DNA from: Gemmatimonadaceae bacterium
Lineage (GTDB): Bacteria; Gemmatimonadota; Gemmatimonadetes; Gemmatimonadales; Gemmatimonadaceae
Reading direction: 5' to 3'
DNA length: 64,000 bases
NCBI GenBank assembly: GCA_036496605.1
Contig: DASXKV010000044.1
Location: forward strand, 38,634 to 102,633
The position numbers were made by a program, and so were the translations under genes. A model generated the notes under the pieces. That model worked only from the letters and a program-made list of their open reading frames with translations, made no database searches and was not told where the DNA came from. Below, piece by piece: positions 51,475 to 62,702 of the stretch; within the stretch, counting starts at the first letter, position 1; every line of letters starts with the position of its first letter.

Positions 51475-52545
51475 ATGGCAACCACGATCGATCTCCGAGG
51501 GCTCGTTCGCCCCGCGCTCGTCGAAGCGAGTAAGCGTGAAGATAATCCGAACGTCGCCGAGTTCAGGCTTCAACCGCTCGAGCGTGGCTTCGGCCACACG
51601 CTCGGGAACGCAATGCGGCGAATGCTCTTGTCGTCGTTGCGCGGCGCCGCCGTCTGGGGCTTTCGTATCGACGGTGTCGTCCACGAGCACCAGACCATTC
51701 CTGGTGTCGTCGAGGACGTGCACCAGATCATCGGCAATCTGAAAACGCTGACGTTGACGCTTGCCGAAGACGTCGAGGAGACCGTCCTGCGCATCGCGAA
51801 GGGCGAAGCCGGGCCCGTCACCGCTTCTGACATCGTGTCGTCGTCTGGCGCGCGAATCGTCGATGGCGGTCACCATCTCTTCACGCTGCAGGACGATCGC
51901 GACATCAACGTCGACCTGTACGTCAACAAGGGACGCGGCTACATCGAGGCGGATCAGCATCCGATCGACCGCGGTCTCCCGGTCGACCTCGTTCGCATCG
52001 ACTCGATCTACAATCCGGTGCGCCGCGCCAACTTCACCGTCGCCGAGACGCGAGTCGGCCAACGCACCGACTACGATCGTTTGACGCTGACGGTCGAGAC
52101 CAACGGCACGATCTCGCCCGAAGAGGCGGTGAGCTACGCGGCTGCGCTCGCACAAACGCACTTCCAGTACTTCGTGGAATTTGGCTCGCATTCGTCGGCG
52201 CCGTTGGGGCAGGCGAACGAGTCGATGAGCGGCGACGCAGCGCGGCTCGCGCAGTTGCTCCGCACGCCGATCGACGACCTCGAGCTCTCCGTTCGCTCGG
52301 TGAACTCGTTGAAGAACTCGAACATCCGGACCCTCGGTGATCTCGTTCGCCAAACGGAGAGTCAGATTCTGCAGGTCAAGAATTTCGGAAAGAAGTCGCT
52401 GCAGGAGATCGCCGATCTCCTCGAGCGCGAGGGATTGAACTTCGGCATGCGGTACGAGGAAAATGGTGAAGGCGTGCGCGTTCTCGATTGGGGAACGCCC
52501 GCCAGCCGAGCCGCCGCGGCCGCGCCTGACGATATGGAGGAGTGA
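51475..52545 (+). CDS. rpoA: DNA-directed RNA polymerase subunit alpha
   Basis: A 356-residue polymerase assembly subunit. N-terminal domain: FRLQPLERGFGHTLGNAMRRMLLSSL (quoted in part) and GVVEDVHQIIGNLK. C-terminal domain from about 255: LLRTPIDDLELSVRSVNSLKN, then IRTLGDLVRQTESQILQVKN, with FGKKSLQEIADLL. Tail of about 30 residues is longer than in E. coli (329 residues total). ATG preceded by GAGGAGC. Followed by rplQ after 3 bp. Confidence 0.97.
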   Translation: MATTIDLRGLVRPALVEASKREDNPNVAEFRLQPLERGFGHTLGNAMRRMLLSSLRGAAVWGFRIDGVVHEHQTIPGVVEDVHQIIGNLKTLTLTLAEDVEETVLRIAKGEAGPVTASDIVSSSGARIVDGGHHLFTLQDDRDINVDLYVNKGRGYIEADQHPIDRGLPVDLVRIDSIYNPVRRANFTVAETRVGQRTDYDRLTLTVETNGTISPEEAVSYAAALAQTHFQYFVEFGSHSSAPLGQANESMSGDAARLAQLLRTPIDDLELSVRSVNSLKNSNIRTLGDLVRQTESQILQVKNFGKKSLQEIADLLEREGLNFGMRYEENGEGVRVLDWGTPASRAAAAAPDDMEE

Positions 52546-52548
52546 CGG

Positions 52549-52905
52549 ATGCGGCACCGTAAAGCAGGGCGACAGCTTCGCCGAACCAGTGAGCAGAAGC
52601 TCGCGCTCATGCGCAATCTCGCGACGTCGCTCATCGAGCACGGGGCGATCGAGACAACGGAAGCGAAGGCGAAAGAGCTGCGTCCGTTCGTTGAGAAGCT
52701 GATTACGAAAGCCAAGACGGGGACGCTGCACTCGCGCCGCCTCGCGGTGCGCCACATCCACAAGCGCGCGGCGGCCGACAAGCTGTTCCAGGAGATCGGT
52801 CCGAAGTACGCCACGCGGAAGGGTGGGTATACGCGGATCCTGAAGATGGGTCACCGCAAGGGTGACGGCGCCGATATGGCGCGAATCGAATTGATCGAGG
52901 GCTGA
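52549..52905 (+). CDS. rplQ: 50S ribosomal protein L17
   Basis: A 118-residue large-subunit protein. MRHRKAGRQLRRTSEQKLAL at the start, RNLATSLIEHGAIETTEAKA, LRPFVEKLITKAK, and GGYTRILKMGHRKGDGADMA match L17. Usual place after rpoA. Length standard. Confidence 0.98.
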   Translation: MRHRKAGRQLRRTSEQKLALMRNLATSLIEHGAIETTEAKAKELRPFVEKLITKAKTGTLHSRRLAVRHIHKRAAADKLFQEIGPKYATRKGGYTRILKMGHRKGDGADMARIELIEG

Positions 52906-52908
52906 CCG

Positions 52909-53130
52909 ATGGCGATCGATAGAAGCAAGTGTTACTCGTGCGGCAAGGGCGTTGCGTTCGGCAACAACCGCTCCCACGCGAACAACGCCACGCGTCGCAC
53001 CTGGAAACCCAATCTCCAAGTGGCTCGTGTGCTCGACGAGAACGGAAAGACGATCAAGGTGAAGGTGTGCACGCGCTGCCTGGCGGCGGGGAAGATCAAA
53101 CGCGCGCCGCGAGGCGTCGCCGCGGCGTGA
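52909..53130 (+). CDS. rpmB: 50S ribosomal protein L28
   Basis: A 73-residue protein with MAIDRSKCYSCGKGVAFGNN, SHANNATRRTWKPNLQ and VCTRCLAAGKIKR. Two CXXC pairs (CYSC, CTRC) give a zinc-binding form. It is 3 bp after rplQ, so it has joined the alpha operon; in many bacteria rpmB is paired with rpmG instead. Followed by a strong terminator. Confidence 0.95.
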   Translation: MAIDRSKCYSCGKGVAFGNNRSHANNATRRTWKPNLQVARVLDENGKTIKVKVCTRCLAAGKIKRAPRGVAAA

Positions 53131-55131
<2,001 letters not shown>

Positions 55132-55148
<17 letters not shown>

Positions 55149-58100
55149 TCTCAAACGCATACTGGTCATCGGCTCCGGTCCGATCATCATCGGACAGGCA
55201 GCGGAATTCGACTATTCGGGAACGCAAGCGACCAAAGCCCTGAAGGAAGAAGGGTATGAGGTCATTCTGATCAACTCGAATCCGGCGACGATCATGACGG
55301 ATCCGGAGTTCGCGGATCAGACCTACATCGAGCCGGTGACGCCGGAATACGTCGAGCTGATCCTCGAGCGCGAGAAGCCCGACGCGATCCTTCCGACGAT
55401 GGGTGGCCAAACGGCCCTCAACGTTGCGATGGCGTTGGCGCAGTCGGGCGCACTCGAGCGGCACGGCGTGGAATTGATCGGTGCCAAGGAGCGGGCGATC
55501 GCCATCGCCGAGGATCGGAAGCGCTTCGCCGAAGCGATGCAGAGGATCGGTCTCAAGATCGCGCCAGGCGGTATCGCGACGAGCCTCGACGAGGCGACGT
55601 CGATCGTCGAGCGCACGGACTTTCCCGCGATCATTCGTCCGTCGTTCACGTTAGGCGGCACAGGTGGCGGTATCGCCTATAATCGGACGGAATTCGAGGA
55701 CATCGTGCGTCATGGGTTGGACGAGTCGCCGACGCATCAGATCCTCATCGAGCGCAGCGTCATCGGCTGGAAAGAGTTCGAGCTCGAAGTGATGCGCGAT
55801 CACGACGACAACGTCGTCATCGTCTGCTCGATCGAGAACCTCGATCCGATGGGCGTGCACACGGGCGATTCGATCACCGTCGCACCGGCGATGACGCTCA
55901 CCGATCGCGAATATCAGGTCATGCGTGACGCGGCGGTCGCGATCATTCGCGAGGTCGGTGTGGATGCGGGCGGCTGCAACATCCAGTTCGCGATCAATCC
56001 GCGCGACGGCGAGATGTTCGTGATCGAAATGAATCCACGCGTCTCACGTTCGTCGGCGCTCGCGTCGAAGGCCACTGGATTCCCGATCGCGCGCATCGGG
56101 GCAAAGCTCGCCGTTGGCTATCGGCTCGACGAGATCGCGAACGATATCACGAAGACGACGCCGGCGTCGTTTGAGCCGGTGCTCGACTACGTCGTCGTCA
56201 AGATCCCGCGTTTCGCCTTTGAGAAGTTCCCCAACGCCGATCCGGGCCTAACGACGCAGATGAAGTCGGTGGGCGAGGCCATGGCGATCGGCCGCACCTT
56301 CAAGGAGGCCTTTCAGAAGGGGTTGCGGGCGCTGGAGACCGGCCGCTTTGGATGGAACGTGGCGGCGCGTGCGCGTGACGACGGACTGCTGGACGATGCG
56401 GTGCAGACGTTGCAGGGCGCGCTGCGCCAGCCGACAGCCGAGCGCATCTTCCAGGTGAAGCGCGCGCTCGAACGCGGCATGACGATCGATGACGTGTATG
56501 AGCTCACGGCGATCGACCCGTGGTTCCTCGGTCAGATGCAGGAGCTCATCGATGCCGAGCGGATGTATGCCTCGGCGCGGTCGGTGACGCCGAACATGCT
56601 GCGCGACATGAAGCGCATGGGCTTCTCCGATCGCCAGCTCGGCGACCTGCGGGACGAGTCCGAGGACAACGTGCGCCAGCGGCGTTGGGCGTTAGGCCTC
56701 CGGCCAGCGTACAAGATGGTCGATACCTGCGCCGGCGAGTTTCCATCCGCGACGCCGTATCTCTACGGCAGCTACGACGAGGAGAGCGAATCGCCGCGGA
56801 GCGGAAGGAAATCGGTGGTGATCCTCGGCTCGGGACCGAATCGCATTGGCCAGGGCGTCGAGTTCGACTACTGCTGCGTGCGCGCGGTGATCGCGTTGCG
56901 TGAGCAGGGGTACGAGACGATCATGATCAACTCCAATCCGGAGACTGTCTCGACCGACTTCGATACGTCGGACAAGCTGTATTTCGAGCCGCTGACCTTC
57001 GAGGACGTGCTCGAGATCATCGAGCGCGAGGATCCCATCGGCGTGATCGTGCAGCTCGGTGGCCAGACGCCGCTCAAGCTCACACGGCGACTCGAGGCGG
57101 CGGGGGTGCGCATACTCGGCACTAGCCCCGATTCGATCGACATCGCCGAGGATCGACGCCGATTCGAGCACATCGCCCGGGACCTCGGTCTCAACCAGCC
57201 GCCTAACGGCACCGCCACGAGCGTCACCGAGGCGGTCGAAGCGGCGGATCGCGTCGGATATCCCGTGCTGGTGCGTCCCTCGTACGTGCTTGGCGGCCGG
57301 GCGATGCAGATCGTTTACGATTCGCATTCGCTCGAGGAGTACTTCGCGACCGCGGCGCGCGTGTCCGAGGAGAAGCCGGTGCTGATCGACCGCTTCCTCG
57401 AGGATGCTTTCGAGTGCGACGTGGACGCGATCTCCGACGGAGATCGCGTCGTGATCGGTGCAATCATGCAACACATCGAGGACGCGGGGATTCACTCGGG
57501 CGACTCGGCGTGTGTGTTGCCCCCGTACCTCATCACCGAGCACGACATGCAGACGATGCGCGAACAGACGATCGCGCTCGCGAAGGCGCTCGGCGTCGTT
57601 GGGCTCATCAACGTGCAGTACGCGATCAAGAACAGCATCGTGTACGTACTCGAGGTCAATCCACGAGCGAGCAGAACGATCCCGTTCGTGTCGAAAGCGA
57701 TCGGTGTTCCACTGGCGTCGCTCGCGGCGCGCGTAATGCTCGGCGAAACGCTCGAGAGCCTCGGCTACACCGAGGAGATTGCTCCGCCATTTGTCTCGGT
57801 GAAGGAAGCGGTTTTCCCCTTCAGCAAATTCCCGGGCACCGACCCAGTGCTTGGTCCGGAGATGCGGTCGACGGGCGAGGTAATGGGCATCGCGGATTCG
57901 TTTGGCAGCGCGTTCGCCAAGTCGCAGATCGCGGCGTCGAACGGACTTCCGCTCTCGGGCGCGGTGCTGATCACCGTGAACGATCCCGACAAGCCTACCG
58001 TGACTCCGATTGCCCGTCGATTCCACGAGATGGGCTTCGAGATTCTCGCTACCTCGGGCACGTCGCGATATCTGCGGGGCCGCGGCGTGCCCGCGAAACG

Positions 58101-58373
58101 CGTCCTCAAGGTGCACGAGGGCCGGCCGAACTGCCACGATCTCCTCGTCAACGGCAAGGTTCAGCTCTTGATCAATACGCCGTTAGGCAAGCACTCACAG
58201 ATCGACGATTATCGCCTCCGGCAGGGCGCCATCGTGCATCACGTGTCATACACCACGACAATGTCCGCCGCCAGCGCGGCATCGGACGCGATTCTCGCCC
58301 TCCGGTCCCGCGCGCCGAGCGTGCGGTCGTTGCAGGAGTGGCAAGCGATGATCACCGCCAACGCTGCCGTGGA

Positions 58374-58377
<4 letters not shown>
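55132..58377 (+). CDS. carB: Carbamoyl-phosphate synthase large subunit
   Basis: A 1081-residue full-length synthase that makes carbamoyl phosphate for pyrimidines and arginine. Two ATP-grasp halves are present: [19 protein letters not shown] near residue 11 and [20 protein letters not shown] near 563. Duplicated motifs follow, [15 protein letters not shown] and [14 protein letters not shown], plus [20 protein letters not shown]. The C-terminal MGS-like allosteric domain spans about 940-1081. carA is not adjacent. It overlaps rmd upstream by 17 bp and wbpD downstream by ATGA, so it is lodged within the sugar operon. Confidence 0.97.
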
Positions 58378-58955
<578 letters not shown>

Positions 58956-58958
58956 GCG

Positions 58959-60023
58959 ATGACGACGCCACGTACGCGCGCCGGCGGCGATTTCAAGATT
59001 GCCCTCGTCGGCTGCGGACGAATCAGCCGCAATCACTTCGAGGCTCTCCGCAAGATCGAAGGGCTGACGCTCACCGCGGTCTGCGACGTCGTCCCGGAGA
59101 GAGCTCATGAGGCGGCGGAGCGCGAGGGCGTCCGCGGATTCACGTCGTATGATGAGATGTTGCAGCGCGCGGACTGTGACGTCGTCGCCGTCTGCACGCC
59201 CAGCGGTCTGCACCCGGCGCACGGCGCTCTCGCGGCGCGCGCCGGCAAGCATGTCATCACCGAGAAGCCGATGGCCATCACTCTCGGTCAAGCAGACGAA
59301 CTGGTAAAGACGTGCGACGATGCGGGCGTCTTTCTTTTCGTCGTGAAGCAGAATCGTCTCAATCCGCCGGTTCAGTTGCTTCGCCGGGCTGTGGACAAAG
59401 GGCGCTTTGGTCGAATCTTCATCGCCAACACGACCGTCCGCTGGCAGCGTCCACAGGAGTACTATGACGCGGCGCCCTGGCGGGGAACCTGGGAGTTCGA
59501 CGGCGGCGCGATCATGAATCAAGCGTCACATTATGTCGACCTGATTCAGTGGCTCGTCGGGCCCGTCGAGAGCGTGATGGCCAAGACCGCGACCCAGGCG
59601 CGCCGCATCGAGGCAGAGGATTCAGGCGTGGCGCTGCTCAAGTTTCGGTCGGGCGCGCTGGGCGTCATCGAAGTGAACGTGCTCACTTATCCGCGCAACA
59701 TCGAGGGATCGATCACGATTCTCGGCGAGAAAGGCTCGGTGAAAATCGGCGGCACCGCGGTCAATCGCGTGGAGCACTGGCAGTTCGCCGATTACGACGA
59801 CGACGACAAGCTCGTCGAAAGCGCGAGTACGAACCCGCCCAATGTCTACGGATTCGGCCATGAAGGCTATTACCGCAACGTGCTCGCAGTACTTCGAGGC
59901 GAGGCCCAGCCGCAGACGGACGGTCGCGCAGGCCGGAAGTCCCTCGAGCTGATACTCGGGATTTACGAATCGGCGAAAATCGGCCGCGAGGTACCGATCC
60001 CACTAAAAGGGGCTAGGGGCTAG
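58959..60023 (+). CDS. Gfo/Idh/MocA oxidoreductase (WbpB/WlbA-like UDP-GlcNAcA 3-dehydrogenase)
   Basis: A 354-residue NAD-dependent sugar dehydrogenase that oxidises C3 of UDP-GlcNAc uronic acid. Rossmann start KIALVGCGRISRNHFEAL, then VAVCTPSGLHPAH and conserved Lys in VITEKPMAITL near residue 105. The catalytic-domain motif GGAIMNQASHYVDLIQWLVG near 183 has the His of this subfamily. Its place between WbpD- and WbpE-like genes supports the pathway assignment. Confidence 0.9.
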   Translation: MTTPRTRAGGDFKIALVGCGRISRNHFEALRKIEGLTLTAVCDVVPERAHEAAEREGVRGFTSYDEMLQRADCDVVAVCTPSGLHPAHGALAARAGKHVITEKPMAITLGQADELVKTCDDAGVFLFVVKQNRLNPPVQLLRRAVDKGRFGRIFIANTTVRWQRPQEYYDAAPWRGTWEFDGGAIMNQASHYVDLIQWLVGPVESVMAKTATQARRIEAEDSGVALLKFRSGALGVIEVNVLTYPRNIEGSITILGEKGSVKIGGTAVNRVEHWQFADYDDDDKLVESASTNPPNVYGFGHEGYYRNVLAVLRGEAQPQTDGRAGRKSLELILGIYESAKIGREVPIPLKGARG

Positions 60024-60130
60024 CATCGCAAGGGCTAGGCGAAGCTGTCCGGATTGTGACAGGCGTAGCGCCCTTGCCCCTATGCCCCAGCTCCTTCTGT
60101 ATTATTCTCGTTCAACCCAACACCATCTCA

Positions 60131-61243
60131 ATGCCCGTACCACTTCTGGATCTGCGCGCTCAACACGCCGCGATCCGTGACGAAGTCGTGTCTGCCCTCA
60201 TGGGCGTCGTCGATTCTCAGCTCTTCATTCTCGGCCCTGCAGTCGAAACGCTGGAGACGCAGGTCGCCGAGTTGTCGAAGACCAAGTATGCGATCGGTTG
60301 TGCGAGCGGTACCGATGCTCTCGTCCTCGCCCTGCGTGCGCTCGACATCGGCCGTGGCGATGAGGTCATAACGACCCCGTTCACCTTCTTCGCGACGGCG
60401 GGAACGATTCACAACGTCGGCGCGACTCCGGTCTTCGTGGACATCGAGCCGCAATCATTCAACATTGCCCCAGACGCGATCGCGGCTGCGGTGACGTCCA
60501 GGAGCAAAGCCATCATCCCGGTCGATCTATTCGGCCAGATGGCCGCGATCGAGAAGGTCGCCGCGGCCGCCAAGGGTCTACCCGTCATCGAGGACGCCGC
60601 TCAGTCAATCGGCGCTCGTCGTCAGGTCGGCGGGACGTGGCGGATGGCTGGCGAAGTTCCCACGATGGGAACGTTGAGCTTTTTTCCCTCGAAGAACCTC
60701 GGAGGCTACGGGGACGGCGGGATGATCGTGACGCAGGATCAGGCGCTTGCAACGCGTCTACGGCGACTTCGCGTGCATGGTGGAGCGAAGCAATACTTCC
60801 ACGATGAGGTCGGCTACAACAGTCGGCTCGATACGATTCAGGCTGCCGTACTCAGCGCCAAGCTTCCGCACCTCGCCGCGTGGAGCGCGAAACGCCGTGA
60901 GAATGCGCGGTATTACACGGACGCGCTCGCCGGGGTCGAGGGTATCTGTACGCCCTTCATCGATCCGAAGAACGAATCGATCTTCAACCAGTACACCGTT
61001 CGCGCTCAGCGCCGCGACGACCTGCAAGCCTACTTGAAGGGTAGGCAGATCGGAACGGCCATCTATTACCCGCTGGCGCTCCACGTTCAGCCGTGCTTCG
61101 CCTACCTGGGCTACCGGGAAGGCAGTTGCCCCGAGTCGGAGCGCGCGTCGAAGGAGGTACTGTCTTTACCCATCTATCCCGAGCTCGAACGCAGCCAGCT
61201 CGATGAGGTCGTCGATGCCATCCGCTCCTTCTACGAGCAATAG
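60131..61243 (+). CDS. DegT/DnrJ/EryC1/StrS aminotransferase (WbpE/WlbC-like)
   Basis: A 370-residue PLP enzyme that places an amino group at C3 of the 3-keto uronic acid. GCASGTDALVLALRAL near residue 56, VIEDAAQSIGARR near 152, and PLP-lysine in SFFPSKNLGGYGDGG near 187 are all present. The pathway position matches WbpE. ATG start after a 107-bp gap that contains direct GGGGCTAG repeats and a TATTAT that could be a -10 element; an internal promoter is possible. Confidence 0.92.
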   Translation: MPVPLLDLRAQHAAIRDEVVSALMGVVDSQLFILGPAVETLETQVAELSKTKYAIGCASGTDALVLALRALDIGRGDEVITTPFTFFATAGTIHNVGATPVFVDIEPQSFNIAPDAIAAAVTSRSKAIIPVDLFGQMAAIEKVAAAAKGLPVIEDAAQSIGARRQVGGTWRMAGEVPTMGTLSFFPSKNLGGYGDGGMIVTQDQALATRLRRLRVHGGAKQYFHDEVGYNSRLDTIQAAVLSAKLPHLAAWSAKRRENARYYTDALAGVEGICTPFIDPKNESIFNQYTVRAQRRDDLQAYLKGRQIGTAIYYPLALHVQPCFAYLGYREGSCPESERASKEVLSLPIYPELERSQLDEVVDAIRSFYEQ

Positions 61244-61247
61244 ACCA

Positions 61248-62594
61248 ATGAAGGACGTTCTGCTCAAAAGCATTCAGGATCGCACCGCAACAGTCGGGAT
61301 CATTGGCCTCGGCTACGTCGGTTTGCCGCTGGCCATGGAATTCGCAAAGGGTGGCTTCAAGGTCATTGGCTATGACGTGAGCGAGCGCGTGTGCAAAGCG
61401 TTGATGGAAGGCCGTTCACACATCCAGGACGTCCCCAGCGCCGACGTCGCGAAGCTCGTGAAGCAGAAGCTGTTCGAAGCGACGACCGACGAATCGCGTC
61501 TGCGCGACGCCGATGCAGTCTCGATCGCAGTGCCGACACCGCTGGTGAAGACGCGCGATCCGGATATGAGCTACGTGATCGCGGCCGCCGAGGCGGTAAG
61601 TCGTACGGCGCACGAGGGCCTCCTCGTCGTTCTCGAGAGTACGACCTATCCGGGCACGACCCGCGAGGTGCTTCTTCCAATTTTGACGAAGCTCGGTCTC
61701 ACGGTCGGTGAAAACGTCTTTCTCGCGTTCAGCCCCGAGCGCGTCGATCCGGGCAATCCGAAATACCATACGAAGAACACGCCGAAGGTCGTCGGAGGAA
61801 TCACGGCCGCTTGCACCGAGGTCGCGACCGCGCTGTACGCGGCGGTGATCGACACGGTCGTTCCGATGTCGACAACCGAGTCCGCGGAACTCGTGAAGCT
61901 GCTCGAGAACACCTTCCGCTCCGTGAACATCGGCCTCGTCAACGAGATGGCGATTGTCTGCGACAAGCTGGGCGTCGATGTGTGGGAGGTGATCGACGCT
62001 GCCGCAACGAAGCCGTTCGGGTTCATGAAATTCACGCCCGGCCCGGGAATCGGCGGTCACTGCATCCCGCTGGATCCCCACTACCTCGCGTGGAAGATGC
62101 GGACGCTGAACTACAAGACGCGCTTCATCGATCTGGCGAGTGAGATCAACAGCCAGATGCCGGCGTACGTCGTCGAGAAAGTTGCGCAAGCACTCAACGA
62201 CGAGCGGAAGCCGGTCAACGGGAGTCGCGTCCTCGTCGTCGGCGTCGCGTATAAACCCGACATCGACGACATTCGCGAGAGCCCGGCGCTCGACGTCATG
62301 CGATTGCTCGAGCAGGACGGTGCCGAGGTCGTCTTCTACGATCCGTACATTGCGACGTATCGGGAAGATGGCCACGTACGGTCCGGTGTCGAGCTCACCA
62401 TGGACGAGCTGCAGCGTGCCGATGCCGTCGTCATCGTCACGAATCATCGGTCCATCGATTATCAAATGCTCATGGACCACGCCGCGCTGATCGTCGACAG
62501 CCGGAACGCCATGGGGAAAACCGTGAAGACCAAAGCGCGAGTCGTTTCGTTGGCGAACGCACGCGGAGACGGAGCGGCGGTGGCAGAAGCCTGA
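61248..62594 (+). CDS. UDP-N-acetylglucosamine 6-dehydrogenase (WbpA-like nucleotide-sugar dehydrogenase)
   Basis: A 448-residue NAD-dependent enzyme oxidising UDP-GlcNAc to the uronic acid. NAD site IGLGYVGLPLAMEFAKGG near residue 17, STTYPGTTREVL near 128, and active-site Cys in GPGIGGHCIPLDPHYLAWK near 268. The C-terminal domain has VGVAYKPDIDDIRESPAL. The GPGIGGHCIPLDP form is typical of the WbpA/WecC branch rather than UDP-glucose dehydrogenase. It completes the UDP-GlcNAc(3NAc)A set with the three preceding genes. Confidence 0.93.
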   Translation: MKDVLLKSIQDRTATVGIIGLGYVGLPLAMEFAKGGFKVIGYDVSERVCKALMEGRSHIQDVPSADVAKLVKQKLFEATTDESRLRDADAVSIAVPTPLVKTRDPDMSYVIAAAEAVSRTAHEGLLVVLESTTYPGTTREVLLPILTKLGLTVGENVFLAFSPERVDPGNPKYHTKNTPKVVGGITAACTEVATALYAAVIDTVVPMSTTESAELVKLLENTFRSVNIGLVNEMAIVCDKLGVDVWEVIDAAATKPFGFMKFTPGPGIGGHCIPLDPHYLAWKMRTLNYKTRFIDLASEINSQMPAYVVEKVAQALNDERKPVNGSRVLVVGVAYKPDIDDIRESPALDVMRLLEQDGAEVVFYDPYIATYREDGHVRSGVELTMDELQRADAVVIVTNHRSIDYQMLMDHAALIVDSRNAMGKTVKTKARVVSLANARGDGAAVAEA

Positions 62595-62637
62595 GCCGGT
62601 CTCGGCGGCGCGAGACCTGCATCAGAGCGACTAGGAC

Positions 62638-62670
62638 GGGCGGAGGCGCAGCGGCTGAGCGCCTTCGCCC
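62638..62670 (+). terminator. Terminator-like hairpin after the wbpA-type gene
   Basis: GGGCGGAGGCGC (62638-62649) pairs with GCGCCTTCGCCC (62659-62670), a 12-bp stem with one G-U, loop of 9 nt. No T-tract follows, so termination is uncertain. Confidence 0.45.
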
Positions 62671-62702
62671 GCGTCCATTCGCGTAGTCATCGGACGCTCT
62701 TC

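Noticed and set aside
60074..60105. Possible promoter before the WbpE-type gene (TTGCCC and TATTAT)
   Set aside because: The spacer is 20 bp, too long for a confident sigma-70 promoter, and TTGCCC is a weak -35.
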